Shown: piece by piece, positions 1 to 9,647 of the stretch
Layout of the letters: the number at the start of each line of letters is the position of its first letter
Numbering within the stretch: position 1 is the stretch's first letter
Assembly (NCBI GenBank): GCA_027493775.1
Contig: JAOSKE010000003.1
Location: 457,761-521,760, forward strand
DNA length: 64,000 nt
Direction of reading: 5' to 3'
Origin: Kiritimatiellia bacterium
GTDB lineage: Bacteria > Verrucomicrobiota > Kiritimatiellia > CAIVKH01
The notes under the pieces: model-generated
What the model was told of the DNA's origin: nothing
What the model saw: only the letters and a program-made list of their open reading frames with translations
Database searches by the model: none
Position numbers and translations under genes: made by a program

Positions 1-1
1 C

Positions 2-431
2 AGCAACTCAACAGACGCAAGTGGAAAGAAAGGCGACGGCCCGCTCCACGACTCGTCGAATATCAAAAACCGGCATGGCAACGGATGGGCGCGGATGCCG
101 TCCTTCGCAGCCGTTGACAACGAAGGCATTCCCCTGCCCGCCGTTCGATCTGGCGTTGAAGTCGCCCTCCACACAGCGCCCTCTCTGCGTTTGCGATGCC
201 ATCAAGATAGACGCGCCGATCAAAAACATCGGGGCGGCGGGCAGCCTCGAATTGCGACTGCCGCGACTTCCGTTGGACGAGGGGCGCCATCGGATCGGCG
301 CGCAAATAACCGTTGGCGATATGGAGTCGGACTTCGTACCCGCCGGCACAGGCAGAAACGCGCCAGTTTCGCTCATCAACCACGATGGCGAGTGGAGCCT
401 GCGACCCATACAACAGGGCGTCGAAGATTGA
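2..431 (+). pseudogene. C-terminal domain of a second Wzt-like ABC exporter ATPase (partial, frame-broken)
   Basis: The gene enters from the left edge, so its ATPase part is not seen. What is visible matches the C-terminal substrate-recognition (Wzt_C-like beta-sandwich) domain of the complete Wzt at 5944-7237. In frame 2 the segment FAAVDNEGIPLPAVRSG matches FAMVNEQGTPLLAVQSG. After about position 165 the match moves to frame 3, where CDAIKIDAPIKNIG and LPLDEGRHRI match CDAMKMNVPF and LPLGEGRYRI. About 20 codons present in the other copy are missing at the junction, so this is more than a single-base slip. This domain in Wzt proteins binds the modified end of the glycan before export. It may be a decayed duplicate or a second exporter with altered specificity. 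Confidence 0.6.
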
Positions 432-467
432 GATGACAACAAACACTGTACCCGCCGAGCCATACAC

Positions 468-1254
468 ATGAACCCCGCACAAACGCTAAAACGAATCGCG
501 CGCCGCCGAAGAGAGCAACAGGAGTGGATCAGACTGAAACAGACACCCCGCTATACGCCCACAACGGCCACCCTTCATGGACGTCCCGTTTCAGTGCCGG
601 ACGCCTGCACGTACCTCGTCGGCATGAAGGAAATCTTTCAAAAAGGCATCTATGAATTTTGCGCATCCACAACAAATCCGCTCATCCTAGATTGCGGGGC
701 AAACATCGGGTTGAGCGTAATCTATTTCAAGCTGCTTTATCCGAATGCACGGGTCATTGCCTTCGAGCCGGACCCCCGCCATCTTTCAAGCGCTTGTGAA
801 AAATGTCGCCTCGTTTGACTTGCGCAACGTCGAACTTCATCAGGCTGCAGTGTGGACAGAAAATGGCAGCGTTGCATTCATGCAAGAAGGCGGATTCTCG
901 GGACGTGTGCAGGCCGGCTCTTTACAAACCGTGTCGGTGCCCTCGCTCCGGCTTCGCGACCAGCTTGCCGATTCGGTGGACTTCTTGAAAGTGGACATCG
1001 AGGGCGCGGAATTCGACGTAATTCGCGATTGCGCGGATCGGTTATCCAATGTCGATCGGCTGTTTATTGAATATCACTCGGAAGCCGACAAGCCGCAGCG
1101 GCTCGATGAGATGCTGGCCATCATCCGACAGGCTGGTTTTCGCTATCAGATTCAAGAGGCCAACGTCGCGCGAAAGCCCTTTCTTGCGCGCCAGACGATG
1201 ATGGGGATGGACCTGCAATTAAATCTGTTTTGTTTCCGCGACACACCCGCATGA
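468..1254 (+). CDS. FkbM-family SAM-dependent methyltransferase (one frameshift)
   Basis: Probably O-methylates a sugar or glycan end during surface polysaccharide synthesis. The first frame carries the SAM-binding glycine loop (LILDCGANIGLSVIYF) and ends in ARVIAFEPDP. The same protein continues one frame over with ALVKNVASFDLRNVELHQAAVW and the FkbM signature FLKVDIEGAEFDVI. The break lies in a run of five C at 773-777; removing one C joins the halves into about 261 residues, a normal size for the family. The restored stop overlaps the next start by ATGA, which supports one intact gene. The frameshift is most simply a consensus error. Confidence 0.8.
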
Positions 1255-2006
1255 AACCCGTCGTCATCATCCCCTGCTATAAGGAATCGCTCGACATCAA
1301 TGAGGCAGCGTGCCTGCGACATGGGCTACACGTCCTCGGCAGCCATGACGTCCGCGCGTTTCTTCCGGAGGGCATGACGCCCCCGCCTGAATTTCGCGAC
1401 ATGGCGCTGGAGCGATTCCCGGCCCGATTCTTTGTGGATGTTCAGGGGTATAATGATCTTCTGCTCAGTCCTGAATTCTATGAACGCTTTGCGGCGTGGG
1501 ACTACATGCTCATCTATCAGCTCGACGCATGGGTTTTTCGCGACGAGTTGTTACAATGGTGTGCGCGAGGTTACGACTATATCGGAGCTCCATGGGGAAA
1601 TGCGGACTTTCTAAAAAGATGGCGCGCAGACAAAAGACTTCCCGCAGTGTCCAGATGGCCTCGGTTGGCCCGTTTGTTTTATGGATATGATTTTCGCGCC
1701 GGAAATGGCGGGTTTTCGCTCCGACGCACCGAAACGTTCAGGCGCATCCTTCAGCGATTTCCATCTGCCTCCACGGGGTGGAGAAAGAACGAGGATCTAT
1801 TCTGGTCATTTCGCGCAAGAACGCTTGATCGGCGCTTCCGGGTCGCCAGCGAAAGTGACGCGATGTATTTCGCAATTGAAACAGAACCGCGCGGCTACCT
1901 CGCCCGGATGAAAGGGCGACTGCCGTTTGGCTGTCACGCATGGAAAAAGTACGACGCTGATTTTTGGGACGAGCACATCAGCGCGGAGAATGCTCCGGCC
2001 CTATGA
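1251..2006 (+). CDS. DUF5672-family protein of polysaccharide locus
   Basis: A 251-residue protein with the look of the DUF5672 family, which is found in capsule and O-antigen loci and is thought to act as a glycosyltransferase-like enzyme; no reaction is established. Visible marks are the start VVIIPCYKESLD, the acidic core YMLIYQLDAWVFRDEL, and GYDYIGAPWG and GNGGFSLRR further on, which resemble family-conserved blocks. The ATG at 1251 is chosen because it overlaps the upstream stop by ATGA. It also overlaps the next gene by ATGA, so the three are likely translationally coupled. Confidence 0.75.
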   Translation: MKPVVIIPCYKESLDINEAACLRHGLHVLGSHDVRAFLPEGMTPPPEFRDMALERFPARFFVDVQGYNDLLLSPEFYERFAAWDYMLIYQLDAWVFRDELLQWCARGYDYIGAPWGNADFLKRWRADKRLPAVSRWPRLARLFYGYDFRAGNGGFSLRRTETFRRILQRFPSASTGWRKNEDLFWSFRARTLDRRFRVASESDAMYFAIETEPRGYLARMKGRLPFGCHAWKKYDADFWDEHISAENAPAL

Positions 2007-3766
2007 AGCTTTCCATTATCACCGTTAGCCTTAATAACATCTGTGGATTGGAAAAAACGCTGGAGAGTGTTCGGTCGCAAAGCTTTCAGGACTTTGAGCA
2101 GATCGTGATTGACGGCGGGAGCACGGATGGAAGCGTGGAGCTGATCAGAGCGCGGACGGGCACGATCAGTTGCTGGATTTCAGAACGGGACTCCGGCCCT
2201 TACGATGCGATGAATAAGGGCGCGCGAGTTGCGCACGGCGAGTGGCTGTTGTTCCTCAACAGCGGAGACACACTCGCAACGCCGGGGGCGCTGGAAGAAA
2301 TGCTCCCGTTTCTGGCAGATGAAGACGTGGGCATTTGTACCGGCGGATACCTCGCCGTCTGGCCGGAAGGTCGGACGTCACGCCGCAAACAACCTGTGGG
2401 GGATTTGGACCACCGCCACTTTTATCGAAAGACCGTCAACCATCAGTCCACGTTCATCCGACGCGCCGTGTTCGAGCGATTCGGGCCGTATGACACGTCC
2501 TATCGGATTATCGCAGACCGCGAATTTTTTGCCCGCGCGACACTCGCCGGAATCCGCTGCCGATCCGCGCCTGTTCTCATTGCGAAATACGACATGACGG
2601 GAATCAGCGCTCAGGCGAAAATCAGTGGCGCCCTGCAAAAGGAACAGCGGCGACTGCATCGCCTGTATCCGCTACTGTATCGCCTGTACCGCACCGCGGC
2701 CGACCCCGCAAACGTCACGCTGAACCGTTTATACAAACGCATCTTCCCCGAGCACACCATGCGGGCACAAGGCCTCCGGGGAATGCTGGGCAAGGCTACC
2801 GGGATCGGCCCGCTTTCCCGGCGAATCCGCGAGCGGTTGATGTATGGGCCCTCACAGGCGATCCCAAACAGGCAACACCGCATCGCGCTGGTCACTGTAT
2901 GGTTTGGAGAATGGCCATTCTGGATGCCGGCCTTTTTAGTTTCTTGCGCAAAGAATCCCACGATTGACTGGCTCATCATCAGCAACGCGCCCCCGCCCGC
3001 GAACCTGCCGGCCAATGTAAAAATTTTGCCAATGACCATGGAAGCCTTCAATGCGCGAGCAACACAGGCGCTGGGCATTAAGGTCAATGTCCTGGTGGAC
3101 TACGCATATAAACTATGCGACCTGAAAATCGCCTATGGCCGGATTTTTGAGCAGGAACTGTGCGGTTACGATTTTTGGGGCTGCTGTGATATGGATATCG
3201 TCTGGGGCAATATCCGACACTTCATGGTCTCAACCCTTCTTGCCCGCTACGACATCGTCACGTCCCGGCCCAATCGAATAGCCGGCCACTTTTGTCTCTT
3301 CCGGAATATTCCCGAGATCACCAATTTCTTTCGCTCCATCCCGAATATCGAACAACACATACTCGCAAATCGTGAATCTCGACAGACGGATGAGCACGAT
3401 TTGACCGAAATCCTGACAAGAGCCACTAAAAGCGCACTGAACACATTCAGAATTCGCGTCACACAGGGTAAAAAGACGCCGAGGGTCTATTGGGAGCAAA
3501 TGTTAGCTCCAAACGGGCGCCATCAGTTGCGCCTCCTCGAAGACGAGACCCTCTCCATGCGCTGGCAGAACGGCCGAGTGTACGACGCGGACGGCGCGGA
3601 AATGATGTATTTGCATTTCCATAAAATTCGTAAAACGATGAACACGTTGGATTTTGACAACATGGAAAATCCGGAAAGCTTTGTAATAACCGCAAAGGGC
3701 TTTTTAACACCTCGCGAATCCATTGCGGCAGACGCCTCTGGCAGCAGGGCCGGATCAACGGAATAG
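2003..3766 (+). CDS. Glycosyltransferase family 2 fused to DUF6625-like domain
   Basis: A two-domain protein of 587 residues. Residues 1 to about 240 are a GT-A family 2 transferase like those acting on surface glycans, with SIITVSLNN, VIDGGSTDGS, SERDSGPYDAMNKG and LNSGD. Residues from about 290 onward form a second module beginning RIALVTVWFGEWPFW and holding CDLKIAYGRIF and CDMDIVWG. I recognise this as DUF6625-like, a putative transferase with a DxD-type pair. The fusion suggests two consecutive sugar additions by one polypeptide (inference). The start at 2003 overlaps the upstream gene by ATGA; the first 13 codons of the longer open frame lie inside that gene. Confidence 0.8.
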   Translation: MKLSIITVSLNNICGLEKTLESVRSQSFQDFEQIVIDGGSTDGSVELIRARTGTISCWISERDSGPYDAMNKGARVAHGEWLLFLNSGDTLATPGALEEMLPFLADEDVGICTGGYLAVWPEGRTSRRKQPVGDLDHRHFYRKTVNHQSTFIRRAVFERFGPYDTSYRIIADREFFARATLAGIRCRSAPVLIAKYDMTGISAQAKISGALQKEQRRLHRLYPLLYRLYRTAADPANVTLNRLYKRIFPEHTMRAQGLRGMLGKATGIGPLSRRIRERLMYGPSQAIPNRQHRIALVTVWFGEWPFWMPAFLVSCAKNPTIDWLIISNAPPPANLPANVKILPMTMEAFNARATQALGIKVNVLVDYAYKLCDLKIAYGRIFEQELCGYDFWGCCDMDIVWGNIRHFMVSTLLARYDIVTSRPNRIAGHFCLFRNIPEITNFFRSIPNIEQHILANRESRQTDEHDLTEILTRATKSALNTFRIRVTQGKKTPRVYWEQMLAPNGRHQLRLLEDETLSMRWQNGRVYDADGAEMMYLHFHKIRKTMNTLDFDNMENPESFVITAKGFLTPRESIAADASGSRAGSTE

Positions 3767-3851
3767 GCAACATCCCACAATCTGCGTCACCATCATCCCT
3801 CCGTGATGCGGAAAAAACACACAGAAGAGGTCTGTCGTCCCACCCTCTTAG

Positions 3852-4410
3852 TCAACAACCCCCGCGAACGCGACGACGAATCAAGAGGGTTATGACAACC
3901 CCCAGCGCCGCAAGGATCAGTAAAACCAGATATTCGTAGTGTTTGAGGTTTGCAATCAACGGATCAAGGACAGAACCGAACAGATAACCAACCACGCTGA
4001 TAGTCACCGACCACAAGACCGCGCCAACAAGATTCAGCACGAAGAAACGACCGAACGGAAAATGGCTTGCCCCGATCACAATCGGACCCGACGGTTCGAA
4101 AGCCATAAAGGAAGCGGATACCAATGACCGAGATTGTGCCACGGCGCTCCAGCCAAACGCGTACGTGTTCCGCCAGCTTCGCAAATTTCGGGCGACGGAA
4201 AAACGCGCTAGCATGTGTTCGTCCAAGATAATAATAAAACTGATCCCCCAACGTCGCTCCCACGCATGCCACCCCCATCAATGGAAGCAGTTCCATATAG
4301 CCTTGATGCGCAAGAAACGCGGCCATCAACAGCACCGTTTCGCCCTCAAGAAACGTGCCCACCAACACAGCAAGATAACCATATTGATCCAGCAACTCCG
4401 CAACATTCAT
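3852..4410 (-). CDS. DedA/SNARE-associated family membrane protein (one frameshift)
   Basis: A roughly 185-residue integral membrane protein of the DedA (VTT) family, whose members move or flip lipids such as undecaprenyl phosphate and help maintain the membrane potential. The N-terminal frame holds GYLAVLVGTFLEGETVLL, GDQFYYYLGR and IGIRFLYGFRTVG. The next frame resumes with GPIVIGASHFPFGRFF and two more hydrophobic segments. The break is at the CCC at 4087-4089; dropping one base gives FLYGFRTVGPIVIG, which fits the DedA signature. It lies alone on the minus strand between two plus-strand polysaccharide groups, divergent from the GbsR-like gene. Confidence 0.78.
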
Positions 4411-4544
4411 ACCGGTGAAAATTTAGCGGACTATGCGCACCTGTCCATCCTTTCCACACCCACTCGCCCGCACGCGCTTCTCCACATCACCAGCCGCCTA
4501 TTGTTTTCAAAAATGCGCCTTGACCCGCGCCGCACAATCTCTCA

Positions 4545-5087
4545 ATGTTTTACGAAATTCTAAAAGTTGCAGTGAACAAACGGACACACAAGTTAACAGA
4601 CGACGAACGCACAAAGTCGGACCTTGTCGCGGCGGGCGGACGGCTCGCGCACGAATTTGGCTTCAACCGTGTTGCCGGTGAAACACTGGCAAGTCTTTAC
4701 CTGACAAACGGCGAGGCCTCACTCGACACCTTGGAATCGGAGTTGAATCTGAGCAAAGCCGCAGTCAGTCTCGCCGCCGCGCAACTCGAACGAATGGGTT
4801 TGATCCATCGCGTCCGCAAGCCCGGCGATCGCAAACGATACTATCGCACCGCCGACAACATCGGCACCGCCCTGCGCCAAGGCATTTTGAAATTCGCGCG
4901 TACGAAGCTGGCCTCCCTCGACAGCGACCTCCGCCACGCCGGCAGCGCCCTCGCCGATGCTGGCAAAACAACCAACGTCACCTTCTTGGTTGATCGCGTC
5001 GCCCGGCTCCAACAACTGAACAAGCGAGCGGAACAACTTCTCGACAATCCGCTCATCAAACTCTTTTCGAAGCTTGGATTAGGATAA
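4545..5087 (+). CDS. GbsR/MarR-family transcriptional regulator
   Basis: A 180-residue winged-helix protein. The DNA-binding domain spans roughly residues 40-105: the recognition part reads LNLSKAAVSLAAAQLERMG, followed by a wing with RVRKPGDRKRYYR. The remainder is helical and probably dimerises. The arrangement is typical of GbsR/MarR regulators. It is five bases upstream of the wzm start, so it is probably the first gene of the exporter operon and may autoregulate it (inference). No operator was identified. The start at 4545 gives a short N-terminal helix; no better start is evident. Confidence 0.72.
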   Translation: MFYEILKVAVNKRTHKLTDDERTKSDLVAAGGRLAHEFGFNRVAGETLASLYLTNGEASLDTLESELNLSKAAVSLAAAQLERMGLIHRVRKPGDRKRYYRTADNIGTALRQGILKFARTKLASLDSDLRHAGSALADAGKTTNVTFLVDRVARLQQLNKRAEQLLDNPLIKLFSKLGLG

Positions 5088-5092
5088 CCCAC

Positions 5093-5929
5093 ATGCATAA
5101 ACACATCATCCGCGCGAACAATCCATGGTGGCGAATTCCATTTCGAGAGATATGGGATTACCGCGACCTCATCGGGATCATGTGGATTCGCGATATGTCG
5201 GCCCTTTACAAACAGAGTATTCTGGGGCCGTTCTGGTTCATCCTACAGCCGCTTCTGACCACGCTCGTCTTCACAGTAATCTTCGGCAACGTGGCGCGCA
5301 TCGGCACCGACGGCGTGCCCTCGCTGCTTTTTTACATGAGCGGCATGCTCATCTGGAACTTTTTCGCGACGTGTCTGAACTCAACGGCGGTAACGCTCGT
5401 GAGCAACATCCATCTTTTTGGGAAAGTATATTTCCCGCGATTAATCGTGCCTCTCGTTAAAATCCTGGCGGCCAGCTCGACGCTTGCATTGAACGCGGCA
5501 ACCTTTGCCGCGTTCTGGCTCTTCTACCGATTCTATATGGGTACTCCCCTTCCCCCGGTCACACGAATGTTCTGTTTTTTTCCGATCATACTCTATGCAG
5601 CAATGCTCGGAATGGGAACAGGGCTGCTGCTCACCTCCCTGACTGTCAAATATCGCGACATTCAATTCTTTTTGCCCATCTTTGCCCAACTGTGGATGTA
5701 CGCTTCACCTATCGTATATCCCGCAAGCATGGTTCCGGAGGGCTGGCGATGGGTGATTCTCTACAACCCCATGTCATGGGCGGTGGAGGCCACTCGATGG
5801 GCGCTGGTCGGCAAGGGATCCTTCGACCTCTCCCAGGTGGCGATTAGCGTGACAATCGGCGTGATAATCTTTTGGGCGGGCCTCGTGCTATTCAACCGCG
5901 TGCAGCGTACATTTGTTGATACCGTTTAA
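5093..5929 (+). CDS. wzm: ABC-2 type polysaccharide exporter permease Wzm
   Basis: The membrane subunit of an ABC exporter moving lipid-linked polysaccharide across the inner membrane. It has 278 residues, with six hydrophobic segments and the family N-terminus LIGIMWIRDMSALYKQSILGP. The sections KVYFPRLIVPL and PIVYPASMVPEGWRW are typical of this family. It sits 14 bases upstream of the ATPase gene wzt, the standard arrangement. Export by ABC transporter, with no Wzy/Wzx seen here, implies the chain is completed in the cytoplasm before export. Confidence 0.9.
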   Translation: MHKHIIRANNPWWRIPFREIWDYRDLIGIMWIRDMSALYKQSILGPFWFILQPLLTTLVFTVIFGNVARIGTDGVPSLLFYMSGMLIWNFFATCLNSTAVTLVSNIHLFGKVYFPRLIVPLVKILAASSTLALNAATFAAFWLFYRFYMGTPLPPVTRMFCFFPIILYAAMLGMGTGLLLTSLTVKYRDIQFFLPIFAQLWMYASPIVYPASMVPEGWRWVILYNPMSWAVEATRWALVGKGSFDLSQVAISVTIGVIIFWAGLVLFNRVQRTFVDTV

Positions 5930-5943
5930 AGGATACTTCATAC

Positions 5944-7237
5944 ATGTCCGATCCAGCCGTTCAAATTAGAAATATTGCGAAGCGCTATCGGCGAGGCGCG
6001 GTCACTCGAAAAACATTGCGCGACGAAATTCGCTATCAATGGCTAAAGCGCACGGGCCGGAATCCCTCTCAATATATGGGCAAATTGGGGTGGAAGGTTT
6101 CCAATCCCGAATACTGGGCGCTAAAAGATATTAGTTTTGATGTCGAACAAGGCGAAGTGATGGGCATCCTTGGTCGGAACGGTGCGGGCAAAAGCACGCT
6201 GCTTAAAATTCTGGGGCGCATCACGGAACCCACTAGAGGAGAGGCGGTATTAAACGGGCGCGTAGCAAGTCTCCTGGAAGTAGGAACAGGATTTCATCCG
6301 GAATTAACCGGGCGTGAAAACATCTACCTCAACGGGACCATGATGGGGATGAAGAAACGCGAAATTGACGCAACATTCGATGAAATTGTGGCCTTTTCCG
6401 AAATTGATCAATTTATAGACACCCCCGTAAAACGCTACTCAAGCGGGATGTACGTGCGATTGGCCTTTGCCATTGCCGCGCACCTGCAGCCTGAAATTCT
6501 TTTCATTGATGAAGTGCTGGCCGTCGGCGATGTCGCATTCCAACGAAAATGTATTGGCAAGATGGGCTCCATCGCAAAAGAAGGCCGCACACTCCTTTTT
6601 GTGAGTCACAACATGGCTGCCATGCAAAGCCTGTGCTCACGTTGCGTCTGGATTCATGAGGGCGTTGTCGCGGGAATGGGCAGGCCGAAAGAAATCATCA
6701 CGCAGTATTTGAACACACAAACTCGTGTTGAGTCGCAAGGAGACGGGCCTCTTTATCAACTGGAAGCGCTCAAAGATCGTTCCGGCAATGGGCACGTGAA
6801 ATTGACCTCCTTCGCCATGGTGAACGAGCAGGGCACCCCGCTTCTTGCGGTTCAATCCGGCGACATGGTTACTTTGCGCCTAGGCTATGCCGCCAATGCG
6901 GACCGCACGCAGCTTGTGAATATCAAGTTAACCATCCACCAGTCGTTCTCACAAGATCCGCTTGCCGTTTGTGATGCGATGAAAATGAATGTTCCGTTCA
7001 GAAGATATCGGATCAGGGGGCTTCTTCGACCTTCGAATAGACCGCCTGCCTCTTGGCGAGGGGCGCTATCGGATCAGCGCATCCATCACGGTCAATGGCG
7101 CAGAAGCCGACACTCCGTCAAATGGAGTCGGCTATATTCAGGTTGTAGCTGGCGATTTTTACGGCACGGGCCGCGCCACGCCAAACTCGCCGCTGCTGTT
7201 GGACGGCGACTGGAGCTGCACCTCCGCTGGCAACTAA
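5944..7237 (+). CDS. wzt: Polysaccharide exporter ATPase Wzt (one frameshift near the C-terminus)
   Basis: The nucleotide-binding subunit paired with Wzm. Walker A is GRNGAGKS at residues 77-84, the ABC signature core YSSGM at 165-169, and Walker B ILFIDE at 185-190. From about residue 265 there is a Wzt_C-type glycan-recognition domain. The frame breaks near 7000-7012: the original frame runs CDAMKMNVPF and then into low-quality sequence until 7278, while the next frame gives EDIGSGGFFDLRI and LPLGEGRYRI up to a stop at 7237. The restored protein is about 430 residues. The first 1-431 bases carry a paralogous copy of this domain. Confidence 0.87.
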
Positions 7238-7351
7238 CGCATGACCGCCATGGGAACAACGCAACACAGGCGATGTGAAGCGAGCACCCCTTCACCGGGC
7301 AGGCTCACACCATCGCCTCGTCATGCGCGGCGACCGCCATGCGGCGCTGCG

Positions 7352-8383
7352 CTATGTCGGCGGCCTGCGCCGGAGGCGTTGTCGAAGAGCGGGAAACACC
7401 CCCGGCAGCACGAGGTCGTCCGGCGAGCGACGGAAAATCAACCAGCGCAATTCGCCGAGTCGCTTCATCCATCCTCGCAGGATGGCCAAAAGGAACCAGC
7501 GCGTGAATCGGATGCCAGGATCGATCTGAACCAGCTCGCGGCGCACGCGGGGATCGCTCCCCAAGCGCATCGCCAGACGTTGAAGGGCGCGCTTCTTCTC
7601 TCGCGGAAGGGAACGCCGAAGGCTCCACGCGAGCAGTTCCTTAAAAACAGCCTCTTTGGCTGCCACCATGTTCGATTCGCTGCGGATTCGATTCTGCCCG
7701 TGAATACCGCGCATGCCTACGGGCTTCTCCGTCTCTCCGCCCGCCAACCGGCACAGCGCGGCCAGTTGGACGCTCAACAGCGTGTCCTGCGACAGGCGCA
7801 GATCTGTAAACGTCGCCGCATCGAAGAAGACCGTGCGTCGAAACGTCGCCGCATCGAAGGAAAAATGGCCGCGACGTCCAATCGGATTCATCTCGAAGAA
7901 GAGTCGTTCGGGAGGCGGAGGATTCCGCACCGTGGTCAGCTCGGTTCGTCGGCTACTCTTGCTCCACCACGCCTCGCCCTCTTTTTCCAGTATCTCCGCG
8001 CCCAGCGCGTTATACACGCCATCCAACGACGGGTCGGCGGCGAACAACTCCGCGTCGCGCTTAAAGCGATCCGGCAGGTAGCGATCATCAGCGCCAAGAA
8101 AGGCGACATAAGGATACCGCGCTTCGTGAACTCCGAGACTGGAGGAGAGGCCGAGGCCAAGATTCACCCCGCCGGGATGTTGAACCAACCGGATGAAACC
8201 CGGACGCTCCTCCACAAATCGTTGACACAGCGCGAGCGTCCCGTCCGTGGAACCGTCTTCGACCAAAATGATTTCGGCCACCTCCTTTTGGATCAAAACG
8301 GACTGAACGGCGCGCTCAAGAAATTTCTCGCCGTTATAGACGCAAATGATCACGGACACGGCAAAGGGAGACTGTCTATCCAT
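7352..8383 (-). CDS. Glycosyltransferase family 2
   Basis: A 343-residue GT-A enzyme of the polysaccharide locus. It starts with SVIICVYNGEKFLERAV and carries EIILVEDGSTDGT, the metal-binding region AFLGADDRYLPD, and SQDTLLSVQLAALCRL as the likely acceptor-side motif. The C-terminal 100 residues are basic and helical, consistent with membrane association. It is oriented against its neighbours, being convergent with wzt and divergent from the gene at 8467. It resembles that divergent neighbour (same VILVEDGS and SQDT motifs), which suggests local duplication and inversion. Donor and acceptor cannot be told from the sequence. Confidence 0.85.
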   Translation of the reverse strand: MDRQSPFAVSVIICVYNGEKFLERAVQSVLIQKEVAEIILVEDGSTDGTLALCQRFVEERPGFIRLVQHPGGVNLGLGLSSSLGVHEARYPYVAFLGADDRYLPDRFKRDAELFAADPSLDGVYNALGAEILEKEGEAWWSKSSRRTELTTVRNPPPPERLFFEMNPIGRRGHFSFDAATFRRTVFFDAATFTDLRLSQDTLLSVQLAALCRLAGGETEKPVGMRGIHGQNRIRSESNMVAAKEAVFKELLAWSLRRSLPREKKRALQRLAMRLGSDPRVRRELVQIDPGIRFTRWFLLAILRGWMKRLGELRWLIFRRSPDDLVLPGVFPALRQRLRRRPPT

Positions 8384-8466
8384 AAGAAGCCTTCAGTATG
8401 GCAGCAATTCGCCGCGCAGGCAAGGCTCGCGGTCGCAGTGCGCAAGCAGGCGTCACGAAGGGCGAC

Positions 8467-9465
8467 ATGAAAATTTCCGTCATCATCCCCGTCTACAAGG
8501 CCGAGCGCTTCGTTGAAGAGGCGACGCGCTCCGCGTTGGCGCAACCGGAAACGGGCGAAGTGATTCTGGTTGAAGACGGCTCTCCGGACAACGCCCTGGC
8601 CGTCTGCGGAGAGCTGGCGAAAACGGATGAGCGCATTCGATTGCTTCAGCACCCGGACGGTCGCAATCACGGCGCAGCCGCATCGCGCAATCTCGGCATT
8701 CAATCCGCGCGCCACCCGCTCGTGGCATTTCTGGATGCGGACGATGTGTATGTGCCCGGCTGCTTTGATGCAGTCGTGAACACCCTCGCCACGCAACCGG
8801 ATATTGATGGCGTGTACGGAACAGTCGCCCTGTTTGCCAACGACGAAGAGGCGCGGGATCGCCATAGCAAGTCATCGTGGCCGTCCACCTTGGGAATGCG
8901 GCGGCACGTGGCGCCCGAAGAGTTGCTCGACGTCCTCACCGCTGGTGGCGCGGGATCGTTCTGCACCGATGGAATCGTGGTTCGCCGGACTCTTTTTGGA
9001 AAAAGCGGACTCTTTGACACGCGCTTTTCCATCTCCCAGGACACGCACCTATGGATTCGCATGGCCGCCGTGGGGCGGCTCGCGCCCATCCCGCGCGGGC
9101 AAATGATGGCGCGCGCGCGAATACATGCCGACAATCGCGTCACGGGCCGCGACGGCGCTTTTCGCCTAGCGGGAAGCCGGCTCGTGTGGGCCGCCCTGCT
9201 TCGTTGGTGCAACACCCACAACACCAGCTACAGCAGCCGACGGTCTCTTGCCCGGCGTTATGTTTCCGCCACTCAAGGGCTTGTCTCCCACAAAGGAATT
9301 TTCCCGGCGACATTCTTGAGCGTCACGTCGTGTCTTTTCCTTCTCACCCACGCCTCCCGCCCATGGAAGGTGGAAGGATTTTCCACCCTGGCATTCAATG
9401 CCTCCGGAGTCGGTCTTCTTTGGACAAGAACGCGAGCATGGCTATCGGCAAGAGGCGCAACATGA
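8467..9465 (+). CDS. Glycosyltransferase family 2
   Basis: A 332-residue GT-A enzyme: KISVIIPVYKAERFVEEA at the start, VILVEDGSPDN, AFLDADDVYVPG for metal and nucleotide-sugar binding, and FSISQDTHLWIRMA. The start at 8467 is chosen because the conserved beta strand begins there; the longer open frame adds 23 basic residues without family resemblance. It is paralogous to the divergent gene at 7352-8383, separated by 83 bases that must carry promoters in both directions. Its stop overlaps by ATGA a possible 46-codon ORF at 9462. Confidence 0.85.
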   Translation: MKISVIIPVYKAERFVEEATRSALAQPETGEVILVEDGSPDNALAVCGELAKTDERIRLLQHPDGRNHGAAASRNLGIQSARHPLVAFLDADDVYVPGCFDAVVNTLATQPDIDGVYGTVALFANDEEARDRHSKSSWPSTLGMRRHVAPEELLDVLTAGGAGSFCTDGIVVRRTLFGKSGLFDTRFSISQDTHLWIRMAAVGRLAPIPRGQMMARARIHADNRVTGRDGAFRLAGSRLVWAALLRWCNTHNTSYSSRRSLARRYVSATQGLVSHKGIFPATFLSVTSCLFLLTHASRPWKVEGFSTLAFNASGVGLLWTRTRAWLSARGAT

Positions 9466-9602
9466 AGATCGACACAGACACCTGCCCTCGACGGACCGCT
9501 ACGGCCATCCAGCGCATGATATGGCGGCCGTCAAGGCGGACTGAATGCGCTTTGACGGAAGATTCCCAATTTGCGAAAAGTATCCGAATAACCCTCCCGT
9601 AA
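9462..9602 (+). CDS. Possible small ORF or gene remnant between glycosyltransferase and CMP-sugar synthetase
   Basis: Forty-six codons beginning with an ATG that overlaps the upstream stop as ATGA, the coupling used all through this locus. The product is not recognised. A second short frame in the same stretch also reads protein-like, with DRYGHPAHDMAAVKAD and then RFDGRFPICEKYP, so this 180-base gap may hold the remains of a truncated gene. Confidence 0.2.
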   Translation: MKIDTDTCPRRTATAIQRMIWRPSRRTECALTEDSQFAKSIRITLP

Positions 9603-9647
9603 ACCGACAACAAATCAAAACAATGGCGCTGGCGCCGCATCGCTTGC

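Noticed and set aside
7241..8470. 409-codon plus-strand frame opposite the glycosyltransferase
   Set aside because: It is the complementary frame of a convincing GT2 gene on the minus strand, with no family resemblance and Arg/Gln-rich composition.
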